Assembly (NCBI GenBank): GCA_018105865.1
Contig: CM030841.1
Coordinates: forward strand, 11,665,682 to 11,729,681
Direction: 5' to 3'
Source: Metaphire vulgaris
Lineage: Eukaryota > Annelida > Clitellata > Crassiclitellata > Megascolecidae
DNA length: 64,000 bases
The notes under the pieces were generated by a model. The model had not been told where the DNA came from. It searched no databases and was given only the letters and a program-made list of their open reading frames with translations. Position 1 is the stretch's first letter, and every line of letters begins with the position of its first letter. Positions 37,690 through 49,283 of the stretch are shown one piece after another. The position numbers and the translations under genes are program-made.

Positions 37690-37892
37690 CTGGAGGCTCT
37701 CGCGGACCCCCGCCATATCCTCCGCGGACCCCCTTCGGTCCGCGGACCACAGTTTGGGAACCGCTGGTCTGGACGATGTGGGAGTGACAGTTGAAGCAGT
37801 AAAAAAATTCAGAGGTTATCATTTCGGAAAACTAGGTTATTGAATGTGGAGAGTTAGGCATAGTACTTAGCCTCCTAAACCACTTTAAATCA

Positions 37893-37963
<71 letters not shown>
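37690..37963 (+). mobile_element. LINE 3' fragment with (ATT)n tail, preceded by a hAT right end
   Basis: From about 37765 it reads LDDVGVTVEAVKKFRGYHFG-KLGY* and then CTCCTAAACCACTTTAAATC followed by ATT units to 37963. Directly before it, CAGTTTGGGAACCGCTG (about 37750-37766) looks like the right end of a hAT element inserted into the LINE. Confidence 0.75.
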
Positions 37964-37964
<1 letters not shown>

Positions 37965-38004
37965 ATTTATTACCATGAAGTTCTCAAAATCGAATATTAG
38001 GCCT

Positions 38005-38075
38005 TATTATTATGTGAAAAATTGTGGATAAATGGAACAGTATGGACGATGTGGGAGTGACAGTTATTATTATTA
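38005..38075 (+). mobile_element. Small LINE fragment before the (AGT)n array
   Basis: GTGGATAAATGGAACAGTATG encodes VDKWNSMDDVGVTV as in the neighbouring copies, then breaks into ATT and AGT units. Confidence 0.65.
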
Positions 38076-38078
38076 TTA

Positions 38079-38338
<260 letters not shown>

Positions 38339-38725
38339 AGTAGTAAGAAAACATCGATATTGAGCTGAGTAGGCCTATTTCATCAGCTAAAACGCTAAAA
38401 CTCTAAGATGCTAAAACTCAAAACTAAAGCTCCAAAACTCTAAGACGCTAAACTTCTACACTTTTATGCAATTGAAACAGAAACGAATCCAAACGAAAAA
38501 CTTCACAGTTTAGTAAAAAAACTCATTCTATTATTCCGCACATTTCACTGCGATAACAACTCATTGGCGAACAAAAAAAAGGAAATGCGTTTAAACTTCA
38601 TTTGGCTAATGGATAAATGGATTTCGCAGTCGAAGTGGAAGAACCACATGAAATAATATACCCAAAAGACAAGTAAACCAGACAGGCAGGTAGGTAGGCT
38701 GACAGACAGATAAGCAGGTAGGGGG

Positions 38726-38894
38726 CAGTGGCTTACAGAGTGGTGGACGCCCGGTGCCACACAATTTTTTGGTTGACGCCTCCATCTGTCTGATCTGATA
38801 GTTGAGAAAAACAGGTCGCCAAGTCAATTTTGGCGCCCCTCTGGTCGGCGCCCGGGGGTCACCGCCCCACCCGCCCCCTCTGCACGCTATACTG
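38726..38894. mobile_element. hAT-type MITE
   Basis: Termini CAGTGGCTTACAGAG and ACGCTATACTG are flanked by GTAGGGGG on both sides (38718-38725, 38895-38902). The interior resembles the GGCGCC-rich segment at 47090-47220. Confidence 0.75.
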
Positions 38895-38902
38895 GTAGGG
38901 GG

Positions 38903-39230
38903 ACGGGAAAAGAGGAGTAGGAATTTACACGAACCGATGTACAGTAGGCATAGAGGCCGTCGCTAACGGTTTGTGTTTATCTGAGCGGTCCATTCTGGTG
39001 ACTGTCTTTGGATCGTCTCTAATTCGTTTCCCTTCTTATGCGCATCCTTTCATTGTGGTCGGCTGCACTGCACGACGCGTCAAATTGAAACCAAACATTT
39101 CGCCAGAAAGACTAACGTCCGTAACTTTTTACAGCATCAACACGACACAAACCAGAGGGAAATTAATCTATATTTTAGGAACGAAAGTTGCAAATGATAA
39201 AAAATGTATATATAATATACACTTTAGGCC
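38903..39230. other. ORF with weak THAP-like start
   Basis: VVGCTARRVKLKPN...SVTFYSI at about 39055-39130 resembles the first part of a THAP zinc finger but lacks the first Cys and the rest of the domain. Confidence 0.25.
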
Positions 39231-39231
39231 C

Positions 39232-39262
<31 letters not shown>

Positions 39263-39313
39263 GCACATGCATTTTTAATATTTTTTTAGGCCCTCAACTC
39301 AATGCATATGTAT

Positions 39314-39359
<46 letters not shown>

Positions 39360-39385
39360 GTATATAGCCGATGTATATATGTATA
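39231..39385. repeat. TA-rich arrays
   Basis: TATA runs about 39237-39262 and 39310-39357 with intervening ATGTATATA. Confidence 0.9.
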
Positions 39386-40237
39386 TAGGCTATGTATCAA
39401 CAATGATATATATCGTTTTATTATTTGCATTCCTGCATGGTCTAATTTTAGTTCATCCAACGAAAGATGTAGGACCTACCAAATGTGTTCAGAAATGCTA
39501 CTCGGTATTTTAATCTGAACCACGGATAACTATTTTACCTGTTAGCATTTGATGATAATAATGAACGCAGGCGAATGAACTGCTCGTTTACCGCTAAACT
39601 GCTAAATCGTCTTCCTATTCTATAGGCAGAAAATTTACAGTTCTTTTTCTAAAACACCAAACAACTTCAACTCGGCAACGTATAATGTTAAATTTTGTCT
39701 TTGACAGATAACTTCTATAGATAATTAGGCCTATACTGTTGTTGGGTACTGGGTAGGCCTACATTTGCAACAACAACAACAACAACAAAGAAGAGAATCG
39801 TATCAACTAAATGCTTTTGTTTTACGGGACATGCGAACTTTTAGTATTACAGGCCCTGAGGCCCTACACCCTTGGATCCGCTATAGCTTAGGAGAATTGC
39901 TTCGAATGCCCATAAATTTCTAAGGTTACGCACGAAGACGATTTATCTCTTGACTCAGTTTACGGTACTATTTCGTCTTAGACAGACGTAGAACAGCTAG
40001 GAGTAACAGGAGTAAAGGCAAATGAAATTCGCAAAATTAAAGCCCGGTTCCAGGAAAGGATCGCTAAAGGATTTCACGTATCACGTCCGGAGTGCAATGT
40101 GTAACTGGGGCTGCTACAGTCTGTAATCGGATCGCGGGAAAACGAATATATAGGCCTAGCACAGCCGAAACGAAAACTATTACTTTTACTTCTCTAGTTT
40201 AGCGATATGTTGGCATTAGCGTTATTTTAGTTACGAC

Positions 40238-40391
40238 CAGTGGCGTATTTAGAATTTTGGTAAGGGGGGCCAGACACTTTCGACCTGACAAGTTACAACT
40301 TTGGAAAAAAGTTGACGACCTTTTTTTGCTTGTCAGGGTAAGACCAAAGGGGGGCCATGGCCCAAATGGCCCAATGGTAAATACGCCACTG
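40238..40391. mobile_element. hAT MITE, CAGTGGCGTATTTA family
   Basis: Inverted ends CAGTGGCGTATTTAG / AAATACGCCACTG and duplication GTTACGAC (40230-40237, 40392-40399). One GACCTTTTTTTGCTTGTCAG module lies at about 40317. Confidence 0.92.
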
Positions 40392-40448
40392 GTTACGACT
40401 GTTTTCGTTGAAAATCTGACAAAAGAGTTTTAGAATTTAGACTACGGT

Positions 40449-40627
40449 CAATGGCGGCTCCAGGATTTGACAAGTGGGGGATCGTGAGGGTGGCAACTTC
40501 TAAACATGAAGGCTAACTTTTTTTCTAAATCAGCACATATAAGAAGAATATCACCCTCGATGGGGGGGACACTGGGGTTCAGGCATTCAATTGGGGCACG
40601 CGCCCCCACCCAGTGGATCCGCCTTTG
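40449..40627. mobile_element. hAT MITE, CAGTGGCGGCTC family (old copy)
   Basis: The left end CAATGGCGGCTCC is clear and the right end decayed (GGATCCGCCTTTG). Flanks ACTACGGT and GCTATGGT match at 6 of 8. Confidence 0.7.
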
Positions 40628-41450
40628 GCTATGGTGTAGATTTAAGAATCAATCGCTTTTCTTTACGCAGAAGTCAAATTAAAGGAAAAAACGACGTCCA
40701 ATGCTATACGTTGGATCCACGGTGTGCATGCATGCATGCATGCAGACGGTCATTTTTCTTGATCTTTCTTTCGTGGGTCTATTTATACGAGACGTGATTT
40801 AGCCAATTTGTCGAATTTCTGATTGATCGACTGGGAAAGAATGATGACTTATGATCACGCGATATTTTTCTTGGACAACTGATATAGGCCTACGTCTTTT
40901 ACTTTTCTGCAAAGCTCGACCATACGTATTATATTTTGTATCATTCATACGCACGTATTTTAACGTATGACTCTTTATCATACACGCTATGTACATGTAC
41001 GTGAGCAAAAATACCTTAGGCCTACATAGTCATGACATTGCGTCAAATACCGCGGTCTGTTAACCATTTACCTGCGCAAAGAAATTAAAAGGGGAACAAA
41101 TGTTAACCAAGTGAATTTTGGGATCAGTTACAGCGACGTGGCGTGACGTCGCAATTGATATTGCTCGCTAAGTAAGCAAATTATAAGCAACCAAGCAGAC
41201 TTATAAAATACGCATATAATCATACGTGTTTTTTATTTTTTATTCATACGCGCGTATTTTAACGTATTTTATTTTGTCTTACGCGTGTGATCGAGCTTTG
41301 CTTTTCTGGTAAATTTTCCATATCTGACTTCGACAATTGGATCGACTTCTAATGCCTCTTAATTCCTTGAAATTGGACATACGGTACTTTGAAGGCAAAG
41401 TTCCACAGCTCAATAGGTTTATAATTATAATTACTGCATATGCGCAGTAG

Positions 41451-41594
41451 AACTTCGCTATAACAAATTCTGTTATAGCGTATACTCGGATATAACGTAC
41501 CGCATCGTACGGTCCAGTGTGATCTGCTACCGTATTGGATGGCATTGGTTATAACGTTCCTCGGGTATCATGTACTAAATTTTACAGACTCGCT
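41451..41594. mobile_element. pogo-like MITE, right end lost
   Basis: It starts CAGTAGAACTTCGCTATAAC and shares the GTACCGCATCGTACGGT and GTATTGGATGGCATTGG blocks with the 10685 copy. It loses homology after AATTTTACAGACTCGC. Confidence 0.72.
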
Positions 41595-42789
41595 AATTAG
41601 TAGACCTACGTTAAAACAATGTAGAACTGCAAGCCGAGCCAATTTTATATTTTACGTTTGAGCTGCGTGACGTGGATACTCATTCGACTGTTGTTCGCCT
41701 TTACATGCAAGACACGAAGAAGACAAGTAATGCACGCGAGGAGACGATGCAAGACAATCAAATTACGACACAGAGACAGAGACAGATATTAAGTAAGCAA
41801 AGTTGTTCAAAGTGTCTTCTGGAATATCTGCAGTGGTCAAATAATCAAAATAAAAGAATTATCGACGGAACAACTATAGTAGGAACGGTCACGAAGCGAG
41901 AGACAGTCGCAGTACTGGAGAGAAGAGGAGAGTGGAGGCTAAAATATCCGGTTTCTGTAAAGGTCGCTCGAGAAACGGTCAATAGCAGTGAAATGCCAGT
42001 CAATATGGAACACGATTTTGCAACAGCTACCCGACGGACGAAGCATTGACTTAGAGCAAACGCTTTGGTTCAATGGAAAAAGGTCCTTTCGACGTATGTT
42101 GGATTCTACAGAATCTCGCTATAATAATAATTATTATTATTTCTGTCATTCTGTGTCATATCAAATGATATCGACGAACGAAGGTTAAACTCTAGTTTTA
42201 AAGAGTTTCAGCCAAACATTTCGACGATTTTTTTCATATTTCGTCTATTTGCAGCCATTCCGTTTTATCAACGTCACAAAATATACGCAGTGTTGCATAT
42301 CACAGAATTAATAACGTTAACGAATTTAATAAAAGAGGTGTTTGAACCGTGGTTCAACTTTCAAAGCTTATAAATTTCCGAATGTATCAGTGACTATATG
42401 CCTACTGATCGACTTTAAAGACAGACTCATTCCGGACCAAAACTAAGACCGTAAATCATTGCACGGCTAAATAGGCCTACGTCCTACGACATTTGGGTAT
42501 AGACAGGGGGTGGGGTATGGGGAAACCAGGCCCCATATCATGAGTTGTTGGTAGCAAAAAGCAAAAGCAAACAAGTCCCGTCCCAGCGAGTTCCGAGAAT
42601 GCTGCCTTGGCCAATGGCCATTCCTGATCTTGATGTCAGGTCTTTCTCACATTTCCCGTCGCTGGGTATCACTTAAACAGGCCTACTTAAATGGGTATAC
42701 TTAAATACCTAAGTATTTAAACTGTGCCTCTTGTTTGATATCATTGCCATTATTCTTAATCTGTATAGGCCTATAAATGTTACTTTGCT
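41595..42789. other. Unassigned; 125-codon ORF at 41672-42049
   Basis: The ORF is polar with no recognised domain and no splice context. The rest is AT-rich. Confidence 0.35.
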
Positions 42790-42930
42790 CTTGGTAATCA
42801 CCATGAAGACGGTCTTTCTATATTAATCTTTAAGCATTTTCGCTTTCTTTTGCTAATTCATTTAGAAGTTCCTGCTGTTTTCCCTCTGAGTCAGCTATTA
42901 AGGTGGCATCGTTTGCAAACATGATTTACG
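42790..42930 (-). mobile_element. LINE reverse-transcriptase fragment
   Basis: The minus strand reads MFANDATLIADSEGKQQELL then NELAKESEN. This is the catalytic F/YADD region of a non-LTR reverse transcriptase with the second active-site Asp neighbourhood changed to FAND. Stops follow, so it is a dead fragment. Confidence 0.72.
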
Positions 42931-43057
42931 TGGGAAATACGCATTGATTAAAATTCCCTTCAAAATGTGTCTTCTTGTGGGTCAAAGTCATCGTACAATT
43001 TACCTGGAATTTCCTTTTATTTCCATTGAACGCAAAACACTTTGGCGCTGTTAGGGG

Positions 43058-43200
43058 GCGAAGGATGGCCGAGTGGGTTGCGCGCTGGAGCGGTAGGCTG
43101 ACGGAGCGGGTTCAAGCCCCGTTAGCGTCCCTAGTGGCTTTCACACAGGCAGTAATAACTCCTAAGCCAATTTTAAATCACGCTCTAGTTTAATAGGCCT
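43058..43200 (+). mobile_element. tRNA-derived SINE sharing the LINE 3' tail
   Basis: A box A-like TGGCCGAGTGG (43066-43076) and box B-like GGTTCAAGCCC (43109-43119), 33 nt apart, give a Pol III promoter as in tRNA-Leu/Ser heads. The T-arm can pair (GCGGG/CCCGT) but the acceptor arm cannot, so it is not a working tRNA. From 43132 the sequence TAGTGGCTTTCACACAGGC..TTTTAAATCACGC is the LINE tail listed elsewhere. Confidence 0.78.
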
Positions 43201-43380
43201 AAATGCCACTAGACCTGCTGTAAAACATAGGCCTACGCATATGCACGTGACATTAGCAGTCTGCAAAAAGAATACTCACGCCAAAAATCTTCCGTTTTCT
43301 TCTCCGGAAAGTTCTTACCTTCTGCTCCGACGGCAAAAGTCAATTCAGAAAGTTCTTTGTTTACGAAAGAACCTTTCGCG

Positions 43381-43597
<217 letters not shown>

Positions 43598-43807
43598 GGC
43601 TACTATTATTATGCTCTGATGTGCATTCGAAGCAAACGTATAGCCTTCACTTCAGAACCGTTTAACAATCACACCGTACACGAACACTTATATTGAGGAT
43701 CTAGACGCATGGCGCCGGGCAGAGATAGGCCTATAGAGTGGTGCAGACTGGAGATGCGCCGTGTATCAAAGGCTGCTGCAGTAAATTCTGTGGCGAACAG
43801 AGATATT

Positions 43808-44060
43808 CAAATGGCGGCTCCGCGGGTTAAACCTGGCCCGCCAATGAGTGTAAGATGGTCCGCGAGGAGATACTGAAACGATACACTAATTAACTTTTCT
43901 TTTCAAATATTTACGAAATATTTTTAATGTATTGTTTTCAATCTACCTGTTTTCTATTACGCATGGACTATATTTTTGTAGCTAAGAAATATATTCACCT
44001 GGCCATTGCCCATTGGGCACGAGTCATGAAAATGTGGCCCATCATTGGGCTCTAGTCAGT
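43808..44060. mobile_element. Second copy of the GGCCCGC repeat element
   Basis: Colinear with 30445-30690 over most of its length (GAGATACTGAAACGATACAC, TATTGTTTTCAATCTACCTG, TTCACCTGGCCATTG, AATGTGGCCC). No target duplication was identified. Confidence 0.58.
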
Positions 44061-44781
44061 AGTCATGAAAATTTGTCCCTTCATAAGATTTAATTGAATA
44101 GGCCCAGCGTTTATTCTAGCCACCTTGACATTGGAGGGGGAGTTTGAAATGTTTGGGGGATATAAGATTTGTTTCTCCACGCTTTTTGGGGCGGGGGAAA
44201 TTTCCATCACCCAAGCCAACATATACACATTTGTGGGGATTTTAAAACTTGGGGGGCGGGTTCCCCCAAAACAGTCCTAGAATAAACAATGGAATAGGCC
44301 TACCACTGAAATTCGAAATTTCAGAAATTCTACAAGTACCGAAATGACGGCAATTTTTAAAAGTGGGCCTGAGTGCCGTTATCCAGTTGTTCCCCCTCCA
44401 TCGATACAGGCAAAGGTGATGTCCTACATATAGTATAAGCACGCGACTCGTTTCACCGATTTCGTTATATGAAATCGCCAACGGTAGAATCATGGGCGAT
44501 ATAAACGTGACCAAATAATGGCAAACGCTTATTAAGGAAAGTCACGGCACATGATTTAACAACAGCAGGTGGCACAGTGGCTTCCAAGAATCTGATTAAT
44601 TCGTTTTTCGTTGCCATTTAGACCCCCAATCGGCGCCAAGCGCCATCTGATTAGCTGGCCGGGCTTGCACAATTTCTAAAGATCTAGGGAATAATTGCCA
44701 GATGAAATCTGCCTTGGGGTAGTCTACACTTTTGTTCAGAATTTGCTTTAGGATTTGCTTTTGTTCAGAATTTGCTTTAGG

Positions 44782-45113
44782 CAGTGGCGTAGCCACGGTT
44801 TTTTTGGGGTGGGGGTGGGGGTTAAACCACCCATGGCTGCCGAAAACAAAATAATTTTAAAGTCTCCATGCATTTTAATTTTTTGACGCGACTTTGGAGG
44901 TTAAAACCCCCCTTTGGTATAGACTATAAAGGTTCCTGTTTTGCTTGTCAGCTAAAAACCTAGAGGCGATAGGGTCTAACGTTTTCTTTTTTTGCTTGGC
45001 ACGTAAAAAAGTAGGGTCAATAAGGTTTTTTGCTTCTCAGGATTTTTCCAAAGTTAGTCACTTTCAAAACCAAAAACCAAACCTTCCTTCCGGAAATCCT
45101 GGCTACGCCACTG
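44782..45113. mobile_element. hAT MITE, CAGTGGCGTAGCC family
   Basis: Inverted ends CAGTGGCGTAGCCACGG / CCTGGCTACGCCACTG, duplication GCTTTAGG (44774-44781, 45114-45121). Three spaced TTTGCTTGTCAG-like modules lie at about 44942, 44990 and 45028. It is inserted into a short tandem repeat of TTGTTCAGAATTTGCTTT. Confidence 0.92.
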
Positions 45114-45471
45114 GCTTTAGGATTTGCTTTTGTTCAGAATTTGCTTTGGGATCTAGCATAAAGACCAACGGCATGGAAAGTCTTCTTGAGAACAGGAAGA
45201 GGACAAGAATTTTTCCAGGCTCCTACTTACCGCCGACCTTTACTGCAAATTCCGACTTTTCTATCTTAAACGGCGAATTGTTATAGCGCATTGGCTTGCG
45301 AGCGTCGCAATATATATATAAGGACATCGCCATATACAGTGCTATTTGATGAGCTGGTGACAGACGATCTAGCGCCAATTCTGTTAACGTGTTCTGCTTT
45401 CGTCTCCGTGACAAATCAGTTTCAGTTGCGTCTCCATTTCAGCCGACAGATTCTCTCTTCACCTCTCTCCG

Positions 45472-45473
<2 letters not shown>

Positions 45474-45559
<86 letters not shown>

Positions 45560-45570
45560 GTCTGTCTCTC
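45474..45570. repeat. (TC)n with GTCT end
   Basis: TC from about 45476 to 45556, then GTCTGTCTG. Confidence 0.95.
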
Positions 45571-45855
45571 TGCAACTAAGCATTTCGGCTTCAGTTACTT
45601 CGACTGACTTTATCTGCCAAATGCATGCTAAGTGGAAAGGCTGATTGAGTGAACGGACGGAGTGAGTTGAGCGGAAGAGAGACGAGCGAGCGAACATTTT
45701 AAAATGATTTTAAGCGAAATTAAACACTTCTGAATAACCGACGGCTGGTTGGCTGTTATGGCGGCGCCGTCGTCGTCCTATGTAATGAAGATGACCGGAG
45801 AGACAGAACCGGAGAGCTAGATAAATGGCTGAACAATAAATCAGTCGTCAGTCAG

Positions 45856-46436
45856 GGGTCGTCCACAAATTACGTAACGCGGTTTTTTTTGGGGGGGGGG
45901 TGGGGGTGAGTCCGGTCATTTGTTACGAAGTGTGACGACGGGGGAGGGGGCTTCCGTAAATGTGACGTAACGCAAAAAATTTAAGTGATGACCTTTTTTG
46001 CTTGTCAGGGAATTTGGAGAGGAAAAAATACAAGGATTACCTTTTTTGCTTGTCAGGGTTTTTCGAGAGGAAAAAATGCAAGGGTGACCTTTTTTTGCTT
46101 GTCAATACTTGTCGGAAGACGAAAAAGGGGGAAGGTCGGTCCGTTGTTACGTCATATGTTAGGGGGTCTGACGTTTTGTTACGTCACGTTACGTAGGCAG
46201 TGGCGGCTCAACCGGGGGGCCAGGGGGGCCCGTGCCCCCCCTATTGAGAGCTTGGCCCCCCCAGTTGGGACCCTATACTTAATTCTACATACATTAAACA
46301 ACAAATGGTTGGCCCCCATGATTAGAAGTTGCCCCCCAACGGCCCCCCCACTTGCCATATCCTAGAGCCGCCACTGTACGTAGGGGAGGGGTAAAAGTGC
46401 CAAAACGATCGCGTTACGTAATTTATGGACGACCCC
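45856..46436. mobile_element. Harbinger-like inverted-repeat element with nested hAT MITE
   Basis: Inverted ends GGGTCGTCCACAAATTACGT / ACGTAATTTATGGACGACCC. It contains three tandem ~48-bp units, each with CCTTTTTTGCTTGTCA (about 45990, 46038, 46087), and the nested copy at 46198-46376. The target duplication is unclear because the flanks are CAGT repeats. Confidence 0.78.
46198..46376. mobile_element. hAT MITE, CAGTGGCGGCTC family, nested
   Basis: Inverted ends CAGTGGCGGCTCA / AGAGCCGCCACTG, duplication TACGTAGG (46190-46197, 46377-46384). It sits inside the larger inverted-repeat element 45856-46436. Confidence 0.92.
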
Positions 46437-47865
46437 CCAGTCAGTCAGTCAGTCAGTCAACTTCTGTGTCAACCCTATCACAATGCCTGGGGCATCAAAT
46501 CAAATTTAAAAATCCGCAATGATGGATGCCGTGGACTAAACTTAACTAAGGTTCGACGTTTGAAATCAGTTTACACCCTGCTGCTGTCCCTTTTAAGTAC
46601 CCGGTACTAAAGACTGCTTTTATTAGCAGACATGAAATAAAAGCATGGACCATACTATTATTATGAACTATGAACTCTGAAGTTACAATAATATTAACAA
46701 GCATCTCGCCACTGCTTTGCAGAATGCAAAGGCTTTTTGTGGTTTGTACACAAAAGTTGTCTTTGCAAACAGTCAGTCTCCTGTAATTAATTATATAATT
46801 ATAATGTAATCGCATAAAGTTAAGAGCTGTCTACAAAGGCTGTTTAACATTTTAACAAAATCAGCAAACAAGAAAGGCAAGAAAGCAAGGACAAAACTGT
46901 ATGTCAATTATTTCAATCCTATAACACAGCAACAGTAATTTATTATTATTATAATAAATTAAGTAAATATTTGCAGACATCAACAAAGCTAAGAAAGTAA
47001 ATATTTATGTAACCAACAAATTTTGATTTTCAATTAAACTTCTGACTAAGCCAAAGAAACTGAGAAGAAAACAGAACTTGAAAATTAAAAGCAGAGGGGG
47101 CCGACCAAATGGGGGCGCCAAAATTGACTCGGCGACCTTTTATGCTCAACAAACATTTTTTCATCAGTTTGGCCCCGGGCACCCACCACTCTCTGCACCC
47201 AACTGGATATAATACTGGTGTAGCGATATCAACACTCTTTCTAATATTGACAAGATACAAAAAAGAACCAGCACTGGTATCCATTTGAAAGAATGATCAT
47301 ATCGAATCCGATAATATTCTTAAATCGGCCAAATACAAATACAAAACTAGAATTGATTTCAAAATGAATGCTTGGCATGCTAGCAAAACATCAAGAATCA
47401 AACTACGGTATATAAAAAACCAATAGAAGTCTTGCAGCACAGTGGCATAATTTCTTTTTTAAAGCTGTAATATAAAATCAAAACTAATAAAATGAACGTG
47501 ATTTCTGTAAAAAAACGGAAAATTTTAACACTATGTTATTAAGAGTTAAACTATAAATCAGCTTCTGTTTTTCTTTGCAAAGCCACTGCAAATTAAGATG
47601 AAACAATTTATGTGCCACTAGAAAAAACATCTCAGAATATACAAAATTCTCAAAATGGTTTCAAACACACTAAATTTCTAACTTTATAAGAAGACAATCT
47701 ACTATTTCAACAATTCCAGTCAACTTACTTACTAACTTACTAACTGCGCTAGCACACATCATCTGACAAGTAGGCCTATTTCTAATGCCTTAAATTCTAC
47801 TAAATAAAAACAAACACAACTATTTATCAAATATGTTCATTTATATTACTGATTTACTGAGTCAT
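46437..47865. other. AT-rich intergenic sequence
   Basis: A GGGGGCCGACCAAATGGGGG...GGCGCC segment at 47090-47220 resembles the 38726 MITE interior. No exon of the STRA8-like gene is recognised here. Confidence 0.4.
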
Positions 47866-47873
47866 TTCATTCA

Positions 47874-48066
47874 CAGAGGCGGCTTCACAGGGTGCCCGAG
47901 GGCTCGTGCCCCTATTGAACGCCTGGCTCCTCAATGACCCTCCCCCATCAAGGGCGATATTCTTCCTGCATGTGCCGATTTATGAAAAATAGTTGGCCTC
48001 CACATGTTTAGAAGTTTCCCACCCCAACGCCTATCCCCCACTTGCCAAATCCTGGAGCCGCCACTG
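47874..48066. mobile_element. hAT MITE, CAGTGGCGGCTC family (diverged)
   Basis: Ends CAGAGGCGGCTTC / GGAGCCGCCACTG; flanks TTCATTCA and CTTATTCA match at 6 of 8. The body is homologous to 28863-29057. Confidence 0.82.
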
Positions 48067-48321
48067 CTTATTCAATATCAAAGGAAGATCAACTTGACTA
48101 GAAAAACGACAAAACTGAAAACGAAGAAAGTTTTAAACTACGCAGATACAACAAACGTGAATATCAATCGAAAAACAATTAAATAGCATTTACAAATCCA
48201 TTGTCAAATCGACACAAGACGATAAACATAAGATAGCAAACTCTTATTTAACTGCAAGGTTGAATTGCATCAGTATTTTTTAAATGAACGCTTTGAACAA
48301 GTTTGCCCATTTAGATACAGA

Positions 48322-48675
48322 CAGGGATATTTTTACACCCCCTAATATCCCACAATTTGAGGTCGACACTCCCCAAAATCTGAGAATGTCACAATGGTAA
48401 GTATACAAAATGCATATTAATTAGCCCTGGACACCCCCCCCCCCAAATAAAGAAGGACAGGACACCCCCAACTTTTATCCTGCAATTAGCCAATTACCTT
48501 TTTTTTTGCTTGTCAGGCTCTTTTGAGACTTGATAAGTTTTTTTGTCAGACTTTTTCGGCAGAGACTTCCAAACTCTGACACCCCCATATTTTTCCAACA
48601 ACCCCCAAATTCACAACCCTACAATCCTGGAAAATAACCACACACCCCGAATTCACAATCCTAGAAATAACCCTG
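48322..48675. mobile_element. hAT MITE, CAGGGATATTT family
   Basis: Ends CAGGGATATTTTTAC / CTAGAAATAACCCTG, perfect duplication GATACAGA (48314-48321, 48676-48683). It contains the TTTTTTTGCTTGTCAGG module and a GAGACTTGATAAG-type second unit. Confidence 0.92.
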
Positions 48676-49118
48676 GATACAGATCACCACAGTAACCAAA
48701 TGGATAGCATTTTTACAAAAGATCAATTGGCGAAAAACTACCTGAAGATCGAATACAAGTTTATGGGCTAATCTTGTTGGTATAAATTAGAATATCTACG
48801 CAGAGACATAATATTGCTGATCAAAATAAAATACGAATCATGAGAGCAATGAAAAACAATGGCTACAAATTAATGTTAACGATGGATGGCGTAAACTACG
48901 GCTACACGTTTGAAAGTAAAATAGAAGAAACTCTATAGAGACAACCTCAAAATGCTAATTCATCATCTAGCCTCAAATATATCTCAACTGTACAAAACCT
49001 GTCAAGCAAACGTTAGCTGGACTCAACTAAATTCAAAGAATCTTGAAACTTTATCAAAATGGTGTTCATTATTAGAACATTTATGAAATAAAAATTTGAA
49101 AGAAACAAAAATTCTTAC

Positions 49119-49283
49119 AGTAACAATGTGTTCCATCCATTCCATAATGCCAAAATAATACAAACTCTTGACTAAAGCTTTGCCAAAGAACTGAAATTGC
49201 AAAACTGCTCAAATGGAATGTCGTAGATATGTGCCGTGGCGATAACATCCCAGACGCCAGAGCAAAACGACTATTCAACGCAG
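49119..49283 (-). CDS. STRA8-like exon 10 (candidate)
   Basis: Acceptor GGTATTTAG and donor T|GTAAGA bound 165 nt. Entered in phase 1 from exon 9, it stays open throughout (ALNSRFALASGMLSPRHIST, then a hydrophobic/aromatic stretch with LFWHYG). The phase agreement is good but composition differs from exon 9, so this is the least certain 3' exon. The gene would continue further toward 47-49 kb, where I found no clear exon. Confidence 0.42.

Noticed and set aside
41672..42049. 125-codon ORF as a gene
   Set aside because: No motif, no neighbouring exon signals and length compatible with chance.
43062..43135. Functional tRNA-Leu/Ser gene
   Set aside because: The A and B boxes are good but the 7-bp acceptor stem cannot pair and the segment continues into the LINE tail, so it is a SINE head.
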